A DNA stretch of 64,000 bases from Brumimicrobium sp040882265 (GCA_040882265.1 JBBEBO010000141.1:1-64000), one strand, 5' to 3'; numbered from the stretch's first letter, positions 33,673 to 43,089 are shown. Numbers and translations are program-made. Notes: generated by a model not told the origin, from the letters alone.

Positions 33673-34386
33673 CTACGCAATATTCGTAAACACCTGCTGG
33701 ATATCGTCGTCATCTTCGATTTTATCAAGCATTTTTTCAATGTCTTGCAACTGTTCTTCTGTGAATTCTACTGGCGATGTAGCGTAGCGCTTAAGACTAG
33801 ATTTTGCAACTTCTATATTTTTTTCTTCGAGTGCTTCTTGTAAAGTTCCAAAACTTGTGTAGTCACCATAAATGTTAATGATACCTTCATCTGTTTTTTC
33901 AATATCTTCCAATCCAGCGTCAATAAGCTCAAGTTCGAGTTCTTCGATATCTAACCCTTCAGTTTCTTCAATTTCAAAAACCGCTTTTCGATTAAACATA
34001 AACTCTAAGGAGCCATTCGGAACAACCTGTCCATCAGCTTTATTAAAATAGGATTTTACATTTGCTATTGTTCGAGTAGTGTTGTCCGTTGCACACTCAA
34101 TATAAACTAAAACGCCATGAGGTCCTTTTCCTTCGTAGTTGACCAATTCATAATTTTCAACATCTTTTGAAGATGCGCGTTTTATTGCTTTTTCAATGTT
34201 GTCTTTAGGTACATTTTGAGCCTTAGCATTTTGAATAGCTGTTCGCAAAGATGCATTCATAGCTGGATCTTCACCGCCTTCTTTGGCAGCCATTGTAATT
34301 ACTTTCAAAAGCTTTGGGAAGACTTTAGACATCTTGTCCCACCGCTTCTCTTTCGATGCTCTTCTCGCTTCAAATGCTCTACCCAT
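33673..34386 (-). CDS. yebC: YebC/TACO1 family protein
   Basis: A 237-residue protein with the YebC hallmarks: MGRAFEARRASKEKRWDK start, EGGEDPAMNASLRTAI and the VPKDNIEKAIKRA segment. Members help ribosomes translate difficult proline-rich stretches or act as transcription regulators. The frame is open 13 codons upstream, but that part lies beyond the -7 promoter box at 34407-34414, so the ATG at 34386 is the start. Confidence 0.94.
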   Translation of the reverse strand: MGRAFEARRASKEKRWDKMSKVFPKLLKVITMAAKEGGEDPAMNASLRTAIQNAKAQNVPKDNIEKAIKRASSKDVENYELVNYEGKGPHGVLVYIECATDNTTRTIANVKSYFNKADGQVVPNGSLEFMFNRKAVFEIEETEGLDIEELELELIDAGLEDIEKTDEGIINIYGDYTSFGTLQEALEEKNIEVAKSSLKRYATSPVEFTEEQLQDIEKMLDKIEDDDDIQQVFTNIA

Positions 34387-34406
34387 GATTATAAAATTTT
34401 CGATTT

Positions 34407-34414
34407 CAAAGTTA
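34407..34414 (-). promoter_or_regulatory. Promoter -7 box of yebC
   Basis: On the minus strand this reads TAACTTTG, matching TAnnTTTG, 20 bases before the chosen yebC start. It decides between the two possible start codons. Confidence 0.6.
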
Positions 34415-34454
34415 CATAAATCCATTTAAAAATATGAATTTACTTTTGTGAGAA

Positions 34455-35114
34455 TTATTTGGTGTGTTCAAATTCCTCAATAATACTTTTATTTTCAAGC
34501 ACCCAAATCAACAAGCTGTTATTTCTTGCATCAAGCTCGAGTTTTTTACAAATCCGAGAGCGATAATTTTCAACCGACTTAGGCGAAACAAATAATAACT
34601 CTGCGATTTCCTTACTCGAGTACTTTTTACCAACAAGTTTTAGAGTTTTAATTTCTGTTTGGGTTAAATGTGAGAGTTTCTCGATAGTAGCCTTGTACTC
34701 TTTTAGTTCTTGCTGTATTTTTGGAGATTTACGAAGTGATTTTGCCAAATATGTTTTTCCAAGCATTAAGCTATCGATACACTCCACTAGTTCATCTGAA
34801 GTATTGTCTTTTACCAGATAAGCGTTTGCTCCATTATCAAGCGCTTTACGAAGCATTTCACCATCATTGTACATCGTTAATATAATCAGTTTTGAAGTGG
34901 AGCTTCCAGAGACATCTAAGCAAACATCCAAACCGTTTTTTTTAGGCATATCAATGTCTAAAAAAGCAAAATCGGGATTTTCATGAAGAATATATTCTTC
35001 AGCTTCAAGACCGTTTTCCTTTTCTACAATTTCCGAATCGGGAAAAGCGTTTTGCAGAAGTGATTTTAAACCACTTCTAAATATCGGATGATCATCTGCA
35101 ATAAGAAAGCGCAT
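34455..35114 (-). CDS. NarL/FixJ-type response regulator
   Basis: A 219-residue DNA-binding regulator. The receiver (about 1-120) has Asp53 in FLDIDMPKKNG and the LuxR helix-turn-helix is near the C-terminus (about 150-210, LTQTEIKTLKLV, SSKEIAELLFVSPKSVENYRSR). The gene starts 18 bases after the TPR-kinase gene and is its likely partner. Target genes are not evident. Confidence 0.93.
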   Translation of the reverse strand: MRFLIADDHPIFRSGLKSLLQNAFPDSEIVEKENGLEAEEYILHENPDFAFLDIDMPKKNGLDVCLDVSGSSTSKLIILTMYNDGEMLRKALDNGANAYLVKDNTSDELVECIDSLMLGKTYLAKSLRKSPKIQQELKEYKATIEKLSHLTQTEIKTLKLVGKKYSSKEIAELLFVSPKSVENYRSRICKKLELDARNNSLLIWVLENKSIIEEFEHTK

Positions 35115-35132
35115 TTTCCTAAGGTAATGAAT

Positions 35133-37103
35133 TTATTGAAACCTGATAATTAAATAAAACCCTTTTTTAGGCTGACTAAGAAATTGTAGTTTCCCTCCTA
35201 GTTTAGAAGTTCTTTCTTTTATGGTCATCATGCCAAGACCGTTGTTTTTATTACTGGTAAATAAATCAACCCCTTTTCCATTATCTCTATATACAAAATG
35301 AAACTCATCGTCAACTTTTGTAATTGATACTTTTATTGATTTAGCATCAGCATGCTTAATTGTATTGTTCAGACACTCTTGAAGGATTCGATAAATTTGA
35401 GTTTGTTTCATAAGCGAATAATCATCAATACCTGAGTGTATATCGTGACTTGTAATAATACCTGTATTTTTCTCAATTCTATCAAGTAATGAAACTATGG
35501 AGCGCTTTAAACCAATTTTTTCTAAGTAAGAGGGGTGGAGTCTATGAGAAAGCATCCTTGTTTGTTGGATTAGATCCCCTAAATTATCTTCTAATCCGTC
35601 TAATTCGTCGATTTGGCCTTTTTGGAATAGGTTTATTTTTGATTTAGCAACCGAAAGTGACTGACCAATATCATCGTGGAGATCTCTTGAAATTCTCAAA
35701 CGCTCTTCATCTAAGTTTTCAATTAACTCTCTACTAAAATTACGTTGTTGTACTTGTGTTGTTCTTAAATGTCTTAAATAGAAAATTACTATTGTAGTAA
35801 TAATTATAAAAACACTCACTACAATTATAATAATCATTCTTGACTCTTTAAGGCGATTGTCTGTTTCCAACATTGCACTTTTGGCACGTGCTTCTTTTAA
35901 TTCTGCCTCTTTTCTTTCTGTTTCATATACGACCTGAAGTTCGGCAAATTGTTTTTTATTACTTATTTCAGCAATACTATCCTTAAGATGATAATACTCT
36001 TCATAAGCTTCTAATGCTCCCTCAAAATCACCGCTAGATTTTAAAATTTCTGCTTCGAGGTTATGTCCATCTACAAGGTCTTCAATTGCATTTTGTTCTT
36101 TAGCTAACCCTAATGCGTTTTTTACAGTTTCAGTTGCTTTATTTAATTGGCCAAGTCCCATGTAAGCTTCGGCTTTAACCATATGTGGCTTTGCAATATG
36201 CCTAAAGTCTTTGACTTGTTCAAAAATAAGTATTGTTGAGTCGGCGTGTTGAATCGCCCTATTATACTCATCATTAAGGTTATAACTGTTGCTCAAGTTT
36301 AAGTGAGTAATAGCTATATTAAAAGGAAAACCAATGCGTTTGGCATTAATTAATGAGTTTTGAAAGTGCGTTATTGATTCTTTATAATTCTCTGTTTTCT
36401 CGTGCAATAAGCCCATGTTATTTTGCAAGTTAAAGGCTAGCCTTGTATTTTCAATTGAATCAGCTAATATTATCCCTTTTTTAAAATCAGAAAGAGCATT
36501 GTCATATTGCTCATTTCTATATTTAATAAGCCCAACATTGTTTAAAAGCATTCCTTCTAAATAAGGATCTTTAATTCGTTCTGCGTAGGTATATGCTTGT
36601 AAATAATAATCTAATGCTTTTCCTTGGTCGTGTTTTTCTTCATATATTATTCCCAACCCGTTAAGGCACTTCAGTGAGTTTCTGTGATCTCCACGTCTTT
36701 CAGAAATTTTAAGTAATCTTTTAAATTCTTTTTCTGCAACAATTGGGTCGTCTGAATAACCAATAAAATTTTGACGAATTAGTGTTGAATTTTGTAAGGT
36801 GCTGTCATTTGATTTAACTGCAAAAATAAGTGTTGTGTCGTAATACTTTAGTGCTATGTCAGATCTTCCAGAATAAAAATAAAAGTCTCCATAATATTGG
36901 TAAATCAGACCTTCTTTTGAAAGATCGTTTTTCTTACGAGCAAGTTTAATCGCCTTTGCGCCATCTGAAAAAACACTATTGGAGTCGTGATAAGTACTCT
37001 CTCTTATTTTATCTGCCAACGTTTCAAAACTTTCAGGCTTTTCTTGTGAAAAAGATGAAAGCGAAACAAAACAGATCATGAAAAACCTTAAACTTCGATA
37101 CAT
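35133..37103 (-). CDS. TPR-repeat histidine kinase (HisKA_3)
   Basis: A 656-residue sensor kinase with a signal peptide (1-20), about eight tetratricopeptide repeats (about 30-360, for example GLGIIYEEKHDQGKALDYYL), one membrane helix (about 415-440), a HisKA_3 domain with His476 in SRDLHDDIGQS and a HATPase domain (about 560-656, DNGKGVD). An upstream in-frame ATG at 37130 falls on the -7 box, so the ATG at 37103 is preferred. It forms an operon with the NarL-type regulator downstream. TPR sensors are common in Bacteroidota; the signal is unknown. Confidence 0.92.
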   Translation of the reverse strand: MYRSLRFFMICFVSLSSFSQEKPESFETLADKIRESTYHDSNSVFSDGAKAIKLARKKNDLSKEGLIYQYYGDFYFYSGRSDIALKYYDTTLIFAVKSNDSTLQNSTLIRQNFIGYSDDPIVAEKEFKRLLKISERRGDHRNSLKCLNGLGIIYEEKHDQGKALDYYLQAYTYAERIKDPYLEGMLLNNVGLIKYRNEQYDNALSDFKKGIILADSIENTRLAFNLQNNMGLLHEKTENYKESITHFQNSLINAKRIGFPFNIAITHLNLSNSYNLNDEYNRAIQHADSTILIFEQVKDFRHIAKPHMVKAEAYMGLGQLNKATETVKNALGLAKEQNAIEDLVDGHNLEAEILKSSGDFEGALEAYEEYYHLKDSIAEISNKKQFAELQVVYETERKEAELKEARAKSAMLETDNRLKESRMIIIIVVSVFIIITTIVIFYLRHLRTTQVQQRNFSRELIENLDEERLRISRDLHDDIGQSLSVAKSKINLFQKGQIDELDGLEDNLGDLIQQTRMLSHRLHPSYLEKIGLKRSIVSLLDRIEKNTGIITSHDIHSGIDDYSLMKQTQIYRILQECLNNTIKHADAKSIKVSITKVDDEFHFVYRDNGKGVDLFTSNKNNGLGMMTIKERTSKLGGKLQFLSQPKKGFYLIIRFQ

Positions 37104-37118
37104 AAACAACGCTTTATC

Positions 37119-37126
37119 CAAAGTTA
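37119..37126 (-). promoter_or_regulatory. Promoter -7 box of the TPR kinase operon
   Basis: Reads TAACTTTG on the minus strand, 15 bases before the ATG at 37103. The untranslated leader would be 10 bases or fewer. It argues against the ATG at 37130. Confidence 0.6.
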
Positions 37127-37171
37127 TCATTTATAAATATAAGTCAATCAATATCTCTGAATATTTTTTTA

Positions 37172-37212
37172 TAAAAAAAACAGCAACACTTTAAACTTTA
37201 AGTGTTGCTGTC
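37172..37212 (-). terminator. Intrinsic terminator of the outer membrane protein gene
   Basis: The stem cagcaacactt / aagtgttgctg (11 bases, perfect) with an 8-base loop is followed by eight T residues on the minus strand, about 27 bases past the stop of the gene at 37238-37870. Confidence 0.88.
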
Positions 37213-37237
37213 AACTAAAATATATCAGGCTTGATTC

Positions 37238-37870
37238 TTAGAACATATAACCCGCTGTAAACTGAAGCCAGTGGTTTTTATAATTTGGATTCGATGAAGT
37301 GCCATCACCATTATTTGTTTGTAGATCCCATCCTGCCCTTGCTGAAATAACAAAATTTGAAATGTTAATATCTACACCGCCTACAACACCCATCGTGTTT
37401 TTTCGGATATTGTCGTTGTCAAATTCTTCCTCATCACCAAAAACACTTTCACCAGAAGTAAACTCACTTCTTTGTTGCATCAAATAAGAGTATTGTGGAC
37501 CAGCAACTATAGTAATAAACTCTGATGGTTTAAGCTGTATCTGCAACGGAATATCAAGGTGAGTTGAAGTTCTCGTGTAAGTGTAATCGCCAAGAATCGG
37601 AATAGAGCCAGATCCTTTATACCCTTTCTGTGAAACTAATATCTCTGGTTGAATTCCTAAGTATGTACCCAAAGGAATTCCAAAGAACGCACCACCAGCG
37701 AAACCAAACTTGCTATCTGCAACAAAATCTTCACCCTGTTCATCCCATACATTTGAATAGTTGGTACCTGCTTTTAAACCAAAAACAAAATCCTCTCTTC
37801 TGTCCATCGTTTGAGTCATTATGGTTGAAATAAATCCTACAGTTAAAATGGTTGTCAATGCTTTTTTCAT
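37238..37870 (-). CDS. Outer membrane beta-barrel protein (PorT-like)
   Basis: A 210-residue exported protein with a signal peptide (1-20) and repeated amphipathic strands (FVFGLKAGTNYSN, GFAGGAFFGIPLG, STHLDIPLQIQLKP, FVISARAGWDLQ) as in the outer-membrane-protein-beta-barrel family (PF13568 type). Such proteins are abundant in Bacteroidota and mostly uncharacterised. The frame is open 21 codons upstream, but the ATG at 37870 gives the MKKALTTILTVG signal peptide. It ends with its own strong terminator. Confidence 0.85.
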   Translation of the reverse strand: MKKALTTILTVGFISTIMTQTMDRREDFVFGLKAGTNYSNVWDEQGEDFVADSKFGFAGGAFFGIPLGTYLGIQPEILVSQKGYKGSGSIPILGDYTYTRTSTHLDIPLQIQLKPSEFITIVAGPQYSYLMQQRSEFTSGESVFGDEEEFDNDNIRKNTMGVVGGVDINISNFVISARAGWDLQTNNGDGTSSNPNYKNHWLQFTAGYMF

Positions 37871-38142
37871 TTTTCTTAGCTTTTTAAGTTCTCTACAAAA
37901 TAGAAAGATTTTGTGATATTTCCTATAAAACATGCAGATAAAATCAAAACTTTAACTTATGTTTTGAATAATACCCCCTTGGACATATATCGTTTTTCTA
38001 GACCACCCTCAAGTTTCTTAATAGAAAGAAAAACCATAGAAAAACAATTCAGTTAAATTTTTAAATAGAACAAAATATAACAATGTTATTTTTACCAAAC
38101 ATTAGTAATTCAGGTTAAAAAAACATTGCTTAAAAATGGGAA

Positions 38143-38715
38143 ATGGAACAAATACGACAATATTTTGAACAACTCGCCAAACAGAAATTGAAAGACAAAG
38201 ATTGGGAATTGTTTTCCTCAAAACTATCAAGGGAAGATTTTCCAAAAAAACACCTCTTACTAAGAAATGGACAAACGGAGAATTACCTATCATTTATCGA
38301 AACAGGGATTATTCGATTCTATATTCCGAAAGAAGAAAATGACCTAACATTTGCTTTTGCATTTAACAATGGTTTTGTAAGTGGTTATGATTCCTTTATT
38401 ACAAGGAATCCGTCAAGCTACCAAATAGAAACTTTGACAAAGACTACACTTTGGCGAATTTCAAACAAAAACTTACAAAGTATATATTATGAAACAGAAA
38501 TTGGAAATGTAATCGGTCGAATGGCGAGTGAGGATTTGTTTTTAAAAAAATCTAAAAGAGAGCTTTCGCTTTTGAACAACACTGCACAGCAACGCTATTT
38601 GAATCTATTTAATGAGCAACCTAAGTTGATAAAAGAAATACCATTAAAATATATTGCTTCATACATTGGTATTACTCCACAGGCACTTAGCAGAATACGA
38701 AAACGAATTTCTTAA
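38143..38715 (+). CDS. Crp/Fnr family transcriptional regulator
   Basis: A 190-residue regulator with a cyclic-nucleotide-binding-like beta-roll (about 30-120, LLLRNGQTENYLSFIETG) and a C-terminal winged helix (about 150-190, YIASYIGITPQALSRIRKR). The glycine-glutamate phosphate cassette of true cAMP receptors is not evident, so it may sense something else or nothing. It stands in front of the DoxX-like gene and may control it. Members of this Bacteroidota group often regulate an adjacent membrane or redox protein. Confidence 0.88.
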   Translation: MEQIRQYFEQLAKQKLKDKDWELFSSKLSREDFPKKHLLLRNGQTENYLSFIETGIIRFYIPKEENDLTFAFAFNNGFVSGYDSFITRNPSSYQIETLTKTTLWRISNKNLQSIYYETEIGNVIGRMASEDLFLKKSKRELSLLNNTAQQRYLNLFNEQPKLIKEIPLKYIASYIGITPQALSRIRKRIS

Positions 38716-38768
38716 CTTGGGTTCATTGTTTAGTCTTTTGGATATGCTAATCTTTGCATCAAAAACAA

Positions 38769-39221
38769 ATGAAGCCTTTAATAGTATTGGTTTTTGTGTT
38801 CTTGAGTTCATGTATTGCCACAAAAATATTCAAAGGGAATATTGAATTTGCATTATCAGGTAGAGTAGCAATGTCGACAATGCTCATATTTACGGCAGTT
38901 TCTCATTTTATATTTACTCAAGGCATGGAAATGATGTTGCCCGGTTTCATTCCATATAAAACAGAAGTCGTTTACCTTACAGGAATAATTGAAATTGTAG
39001 CTGCAATTGGCATATTTATCCCAAGTGTCAGAATGCTGGCGGCTTGGTTAGTAATTGCATTTTTTATTTTGGTACTTCCCGCAAACATCTATGCAAGTAT
39101 TAATCAAGTTAATATTGAAAAGGCATCATTTGAGGGAAAAGGCTCAGCGTATTTATGGTTTAGAATACCTTTACAAGTTTTTTTTATTATTTGGGTCTAT
39201 TTTTCAGCAATCAAAAAATAA
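38769..39221 (+). CDS. DoxX-like membrane protein
   Basis: A 150-residue inner membrane protein with four helices (about 3-20, 35-52, 68-98, 128-147). The order and the MMLPGFIPYKTEVVYLTG segment fit the DoxX family. Its N-terminus (VFVFLSSCIA) looks like a lipobox but is more likely part of the first helix. An extension five codons upstream is open, but ATG at 38769 is preferred. It follows the Crp/Fnr gene by 53 bases. Confidence 0.75.
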   Translation: MKPLIVLVFVFLSSCIATKIFKGNIEFALSGRVAMSTMLIFTAVSHFIFTQGMEMMLPGFIPYKTEVVYLTGIIEIVAAIGIFIPSVRMLAAWLVIAFFILVLPANIYASINQVNIEKASFEGKGSAYLWFRIPLQVFFIIWVYFSAIKK

Positions 39222-39385
39222 CAAAACTTGATCTGCGAAATCAAATAAAAAAAGGAATTTATGGCTAAAATAAGCGTTTGTTATATTTTTGGGTGTCGCA
39301 GTTCAAATAAATACTTCCACGCTTCAAGCAGCCACGTTACAGTTGAGCAATTAAATATGAGGGATAAAAAACAGCAATATAAAAA
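39222..39385. other. Gene-free spacer
   Basis: A 164-base stretch before the HMA-AraC gene. No gene, hairpin or convincing promoter box was found in it. Confidence 0.4.
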
Positions 39386-39946
39386 ATGAAACTTTACATC
39401 AAAAATATGGTTTGTAGTCGCTGCAAAATGGTTGTAAAATCCGAGTTAGAAAAATTAGGGCTTCACCCCCTTTTAGTAGAGTTAGGCGAAGTAGAAATAA
39501 AGGAAAACGATATCGGTAAAATAAAAGAAGACTTATTGCATAGTCTCCAACATTTAGGTTTTGACCTCATCGACGACAAAAAATCAAGAACCATCGAAAA
39601 AATAAAAAATTATATTGTGGACTTGGTACATTACAAAAATAATGCACTACAAATTACGCTTTCCGATTATTTAACACAAAATATCAAGCAAGATTACAGT
39701 TCATTGAGTAATTTATTTTCAGAAGTGGAAGCAATCACTATTGAGAAATATTACATACTCCAAAAAATTGAGAAAGTAAAAGAACTGTTGGTCTATGACG
39801 AACTTACGTTAAATGAAATCGCATTTCAGCTAAATTATTCAAGTACTGCGTACTTAAGCAACCAGTTTAAGAAAGTAACAGGACTAACACCAAGCCATTT
39901 CAAAAAGCTACAGACAATTAAACGCAAGTCATTAGAGGATTTATAA
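39386..39946 (+). CDS. HMA-AraC fusion regulator
   Basis: A 186-residue protein with an N-terminal ferredoxin-like heavy-metal-associated domain (1-70) and a C-terminal AraC helix-turn-helix (about 130-180, LTLNEIAFQLNYSSTAYLSNQF). The metal motif is MVCSRC, with Cys10 and Cys13 in the MxCxxC place. It may sense a soft metal ion such as Cu(I) and control the HMA-MauE gene 85 bases downstream. Which metal, and whether it activates or represses, is not shown by the sequence. Confidence 0.78.
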   Translation: MKLYIKNMVCSRCKMVVKSELEKLGLHPLLVELGEVEIKENDIGKIKEDLLHSLQHLGFDLIDDKKSRTIEKIKNYIVDLVHYKNNALQITLSDYLTQNIKQDYSSLSNLFSEVEAITIEKYYILQKIEKVKELLVYDELTLNEIAFQLNYSSTAYLSNQFKKVTGLTPSHFKKLQTIKRKSLEDL

Positions 39947-39978
39947 ATCTTACAAATCTATTCCAAAATAACGTAACA

Positions 39979-39986
39979 TACTTTTG
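39979..39986 (+). promoter_or_regulatory. Promoter -7 box of the HMA-MauE gene
   Basis: TACTTTTG matches TAnnTTTG, 46 bases before the start at 40032. The gene can thus be transcribed separately from the HMA-AraC gene upstream. Confidence 0.5.
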
Positions 39987-40031
39987 CTTTAAAGCGAAGA
40001 TCTTTGTGTTCTAATTTTAAAAGAAAGAATT

Positions 40032-40751
40032 ATGACACATACATACCAAATAACAGGAATGACATGCGGAAGCTGTGAAGAAAAAGTGAAATCGGCTCTA
40101 CTTTCGATAAATGAAGTAACAACAGTAGAGGTTTCAAAAGAGGATAATACTGCAACGATCTCTATGAAAAAACACATTGATTTACCTGAACTGCAAAATG
40201 TATTAGAAGAAAAATATCAAATCTCTTCTATAAAAAAGGGTGAACCAGAAGAGCAGACTAAATCTTGGTTGAAAACATACAAACCAGTTATTTTCATTTT
40301 CCTGTACATCTTTTTAGCCACTGCCCTTATTGAAATCATTGCTGGAAGTATTGATATTCTGAGGTGGATGCGTCATTTTATGGCAGGCTTCTTTTTGACT
40401 TTTTCTTTCTTTAAAATGTTAAACTTAAAAGGTTTTAAAGACAGTTATTTAATGTATGACATCATAGCACGCAAATTCCCTGCTTGGGGTTACGTTTATG
40501 CTTTTACGGAGTTAGCCCTGGGAGTTGCATACCTCATAAACTTTGACCCATTTATAACAAACGGAGTAACGTTTGTGGTGATGTCAATTAGCATTATCGG
40601 TGTTTTACAAACCGTATTGAAGAAAAATACGATTAAATGTGCTTGTTTGGGAGATGTTTTCAATTTGCCAATGAGTACAGTTACAATTATTGAAGATGGC
40701 TTAATGATCGCTATGAGCGCTGCTATGCTTGTTTTACACCTTGTTTATTAA
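40032..40751 (+). CDS. HMA domain-MauE/DoxX-like membrane protein
   Basis: A 239-residue membrane protein. Residues 1-70 are a heavy-metal-associated domain with GMTCGSC (9-15). After a linker come four helices (about 85-235) of the MauE type, ending with CACLGDVFNLPMSTVT. MauE-like proteins take part in thiol redox or metal handling in other contexts. With the HMA-AraC regulator it makes a small metal-response unit, possibly for copper or mercury, but the metal is not certain. Confidence 0.8.
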   Translation: MTHTYQITGMTCGSCEEKVKSALLSINEVTTVEVSKEDNTATISMKKHIDLPELQNVLEEKYQISSIKKGEPEEQTKSWLKTYKPVIFIFLYIFLATALIEIIAGSIDILRWMRHFMAGFFLTFSFFKMLNLKGFKDSYLMYDIIARKFPAWGYVYAFTELALGVAYLINFDPFITNGVTFVVMSISIIGVLQTVLKKNTIKCACLGDVFNLPMSTVTIIEDGLMIAMSAAMLVLHLVY

Positions 40752-40791
40752 AGCGGTAGAAATAAATTAAAATATCAATATATTTAGTGCT

Positions 40792-41439
40792 ATGAATGAG
40801 AAAGAACTGAAAGAACTAGCAGCTCAATTAAGCAAGCCGAAGGGTCTACCAGGCGTTGAAGTGGCAGAAATAATGCATGAAACGAATAAAAGAATGACCC
40901 TTCATTCAATTGAACGACTAAGTATAACTGACAATGAAAACATTTTAGAACTGGGCCACGGAAACTGTAGTCATCTTTCTGAAATGCTTAAACCAAAAAT
41001 GACTTATTGTGGGCTTGAAGTCTCGGATTTGATGAATAAAGAAGCAATAAGAATAAACCAACAATATATAGACAATCAACAAGCGATTTTTTATCTATAT
41101 GATGGACTAAAAATCCCATTTAAAGACAATTTCTTTGATAAAGCATTTACGGTAAATACCATTTACTTTTGGACCGATCCAAAATATCTAATAGCTGAAC
41201 TTTATAGAGTACTAAAGCCAAAAGGAATATTGAACATTACGTTTGCGCTGAAAAAATTTATGCAACAATTGCCCTTCACAAAATACGGGTTTACTCTTTA
41301 TGACAATGACAAAATAAAACGGCTTATTGATACATCGCCATTCACAATAATAAATATTGATACAGAAACAGAAACCGTAAAAAGCAAAACAGGTGAATCT
41401 GCAAAAAGAGCGTTTATTACAGTTACTGTTAAGAAATAA
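40792..41439 (+). CDS. Class I SAM-dependent methyltransferase
   Basis: A 215-residue enzyme with the SAM-binding loop ILELGHGNCSHL (about 51-62) and the post-motif segment FFDKAFTVNTIYFW. It is of the Methyltransf_11 type, with small-molecule or unknown substrate. It follows the HMA-MauE gene by 41 bases on the same strand and might be co-transcribed. Whether it takes part in metal (for example arsenic or mercury) detoxification cannot be told; no ArsM-type cysteines are seen. Confidence 0.85.
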   Translation: MNEKELKELAAQLSKPKGLPGVEVAEIMHETNKRMTLHSIERLSITDNENILELGHGNCSHLSEMLKPKMTYCGLEVSDLMNKEAIRINQQYIDNQQAIFYLYDGLKIPFKDNFFDKAFTVNTIYFWTDPKYLIAELYRVLKPKGILNITFALKKFMQQLPFTKYGFTLYDNDKIKRLIDTSPFTIINIDTETETVKSKTGESAKRAFITVTVKK

Positions 41440-41624
41440 AGAGTTAAAACTGATAACGTTGAATTAAATAACGGATAGGAGTCAGCAATAAAGTGGGGCT
41501 GTAACACAAAGTGAAAAAACAATACTTGTTATGAGTAGCAGCCCTCTAGTTGTATTGATCTGCTATATCTCCTCAAGTATAAAATAAAAGAATAGAATAA
41601 ACCGTTCTAGAGTAAACCTGATGC
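41440..41624. other. Gene-free spacer with weak dyad
   Basis: A 185-base stretch. It contains a loose inverted repeat (ggggctgtaacacaaag with acttgttatgagtagcagcc) but no T run and no clear promoter box. Confidence 0.35.
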
Positions 41625-42977
41625 ATGATAAAAATAAAATACAGTTTTTTCGTAGTACTTATGACTTTTGCGGCGCCTCTCTTTTCACAAGATGTCGTTT
41701 CCGTAGATTACTTGATGGAATCAGATGTTCGGCAAGTGAATGTTTACGATGTGGATGATTCAGACACAAACTTACTATTTATTCCTTTTGATTATTCTTC
41801 GAGCAAAACAGAAACCACAGATCTTTTCGACTCATTAGCTTCTTCAAGTTGTCCCATAGAGAAAATCGATTTTGTTTATACCCAGTATAAAGTATCCGAG
41901 GATTTTGATCAAGCAAATTTGAATAGAAAACGACTCGAAGTTCTACGCAAACATGCACCGTTTATATTTGACAACAACGTAATAGACTGGCATTTTTATG
42001 AACAGATCAATAATTTGAGTTTGGAGGAGAATAAAAAATTATTTCACGGTTTTGTGATTCACTATCTCCACAACTCAGCCTATGCTGGAAATAATGGACC
42101 TATGAGCACCGAAGACGAGATTAAGGCGATTGAAAATTACTTGGACTCAGTGAGAATTTCGTCCTCGAAGAGAGTGGTTGATAAAATTACTGAGTGTGAA
42201 ACTAGATATTCTCCAATACTTCGCCGAAAAAGAGAAAAAGGGATTTATTACTCAAAAAAGTTTTTCGGCATTTGGAGAAAAGAACTACCAGCCACTTACG
42301 ATACCACTTGGTCTGAATCAATAATTCCAGGATCATACACGCCATTCGGCACTGACACTGTTGTGATTAAGACGCTTCGATCGTATGAGGATAAATGGAA
42401 TTGTAACTATGTTGTTGAAGATGTTACAGGAAGTATGTATCCCTACATTGCGCAAACTTTAGCTTGGAAAAAATTAAAGATGGACTCGTCAGTGTTAGAG
42501 CATTTTGTCTTTTTTAATGATGGAGATAACAGACCCGATGGACCCATTGGTAAATCGGGAGGAGCATACTATATTCAATCGCATGATTTTGAAGAAATCG
42601 GCAATAAGAGTAAAGAAGTTATGCGTAAAGGATTTGGCGGTGGAGCACCTGAAAACAATATTGAAGCAACTCTTTTTGCTGGAAAACAATTTAAAGAATC
42701 TGAAACCTTTATTCTCATTGCAGACAATTACGCTCCTATCCGCGATATGTCTATTTCAGATAAAGTAGAAAAACCGACGCATATTATTTTGTGTGGCGTA
42801 CGGAACGGTAAAATTCACCATTCGTATATTAAACTGGCGTTGCAAACTGGCGGCTCAATTCATACTATTGAGGAGGATATTGATGATGTTCAGCAACTCA
42901 AAGCGGGCGATACGTTTGAGATGGGAGGGCAAAAATGGAAGTATTTGAGTCGAGGACACATCGTTTTGATAAAATAA
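41625..42977 (+). CDS. Exported vWA-like protein
   Basis: A 450-residue protein with a signal peptide (1-22), an uncharacterised middle part, and a C-terminal region that looks like a von Willebrand factor A domain (about 258-430). The metal-ion site is DVTGSM (266-271), a variant of DXSXS, followed by a VFFNDGDNRPDG segment, a Thr in NNIEATLF and ILIADNY. The family was not recognised. It could bind a divalent metal and a protein ligand at the cell surface or in the periplasm. It stands alone between the methyltransferase and the exporter operon. Confidence 0.65.
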   Translation: MIKIKYSFFVVLMTFAAPLFSQDVVSVDYLMESDVRQVNVYDVDDSDTNLLFIPFDYSSSKTETTDLFDSLASSSCPIEKIDFVYTQYKVSEDFDQANLNRKRLEVLRKHAPFIFDNNVIDWHFYEQINNLSLEENKKLFHGFVIHYLHNSAYAGNNGPMSTEDEIKAIENYLDSVRISSSKRVVDKITECETRYSPILRRKREKGIYYSKKFFGIWRKELPATYDTTWSESIIPGSYTPFGTDTVVIKTLRSYEDKWNCNYVVEDVTGSMYPYIAQTLAWKKLKMDSSVLEHFVFFNDGDNRPDGPIGKSGGAYYIQSHDFEEIGNKSKEVMRKGFGGGAPENNIEATLFAGKQFKESETFILIADNYAPIRDMSISDKVEKPTHIILCGVRNGKIHHSYIKLALQTGGSIHTIEEDIDDVQQLKAGDTFEMGGQKWKYLSRGHIVLIK

Positions 42978-43089
42978 ACCTGGTTGTTAGGTTTTAATAT
43001 GAACAGTGCTCATAGTCTCTTAATTTAAATATTAGATTTCGCGGCTTTGTGAAATCCGTCCTATTTCATTTGATTTTGGGTAAATTAAT

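Noticed and set aside
34387..34425. Longer N-terminus for YebC
   Set aside because: A good -7 promoter box lies inside this stretch, so it is upstream of the transcript start.
41440..41560. Possible integron attC-like site after the methyltransferase gene
   Set aside because: A loose dyad and a GTTATGA string are present, but the paired core sites do not fit and there is no integrase or cassette array.
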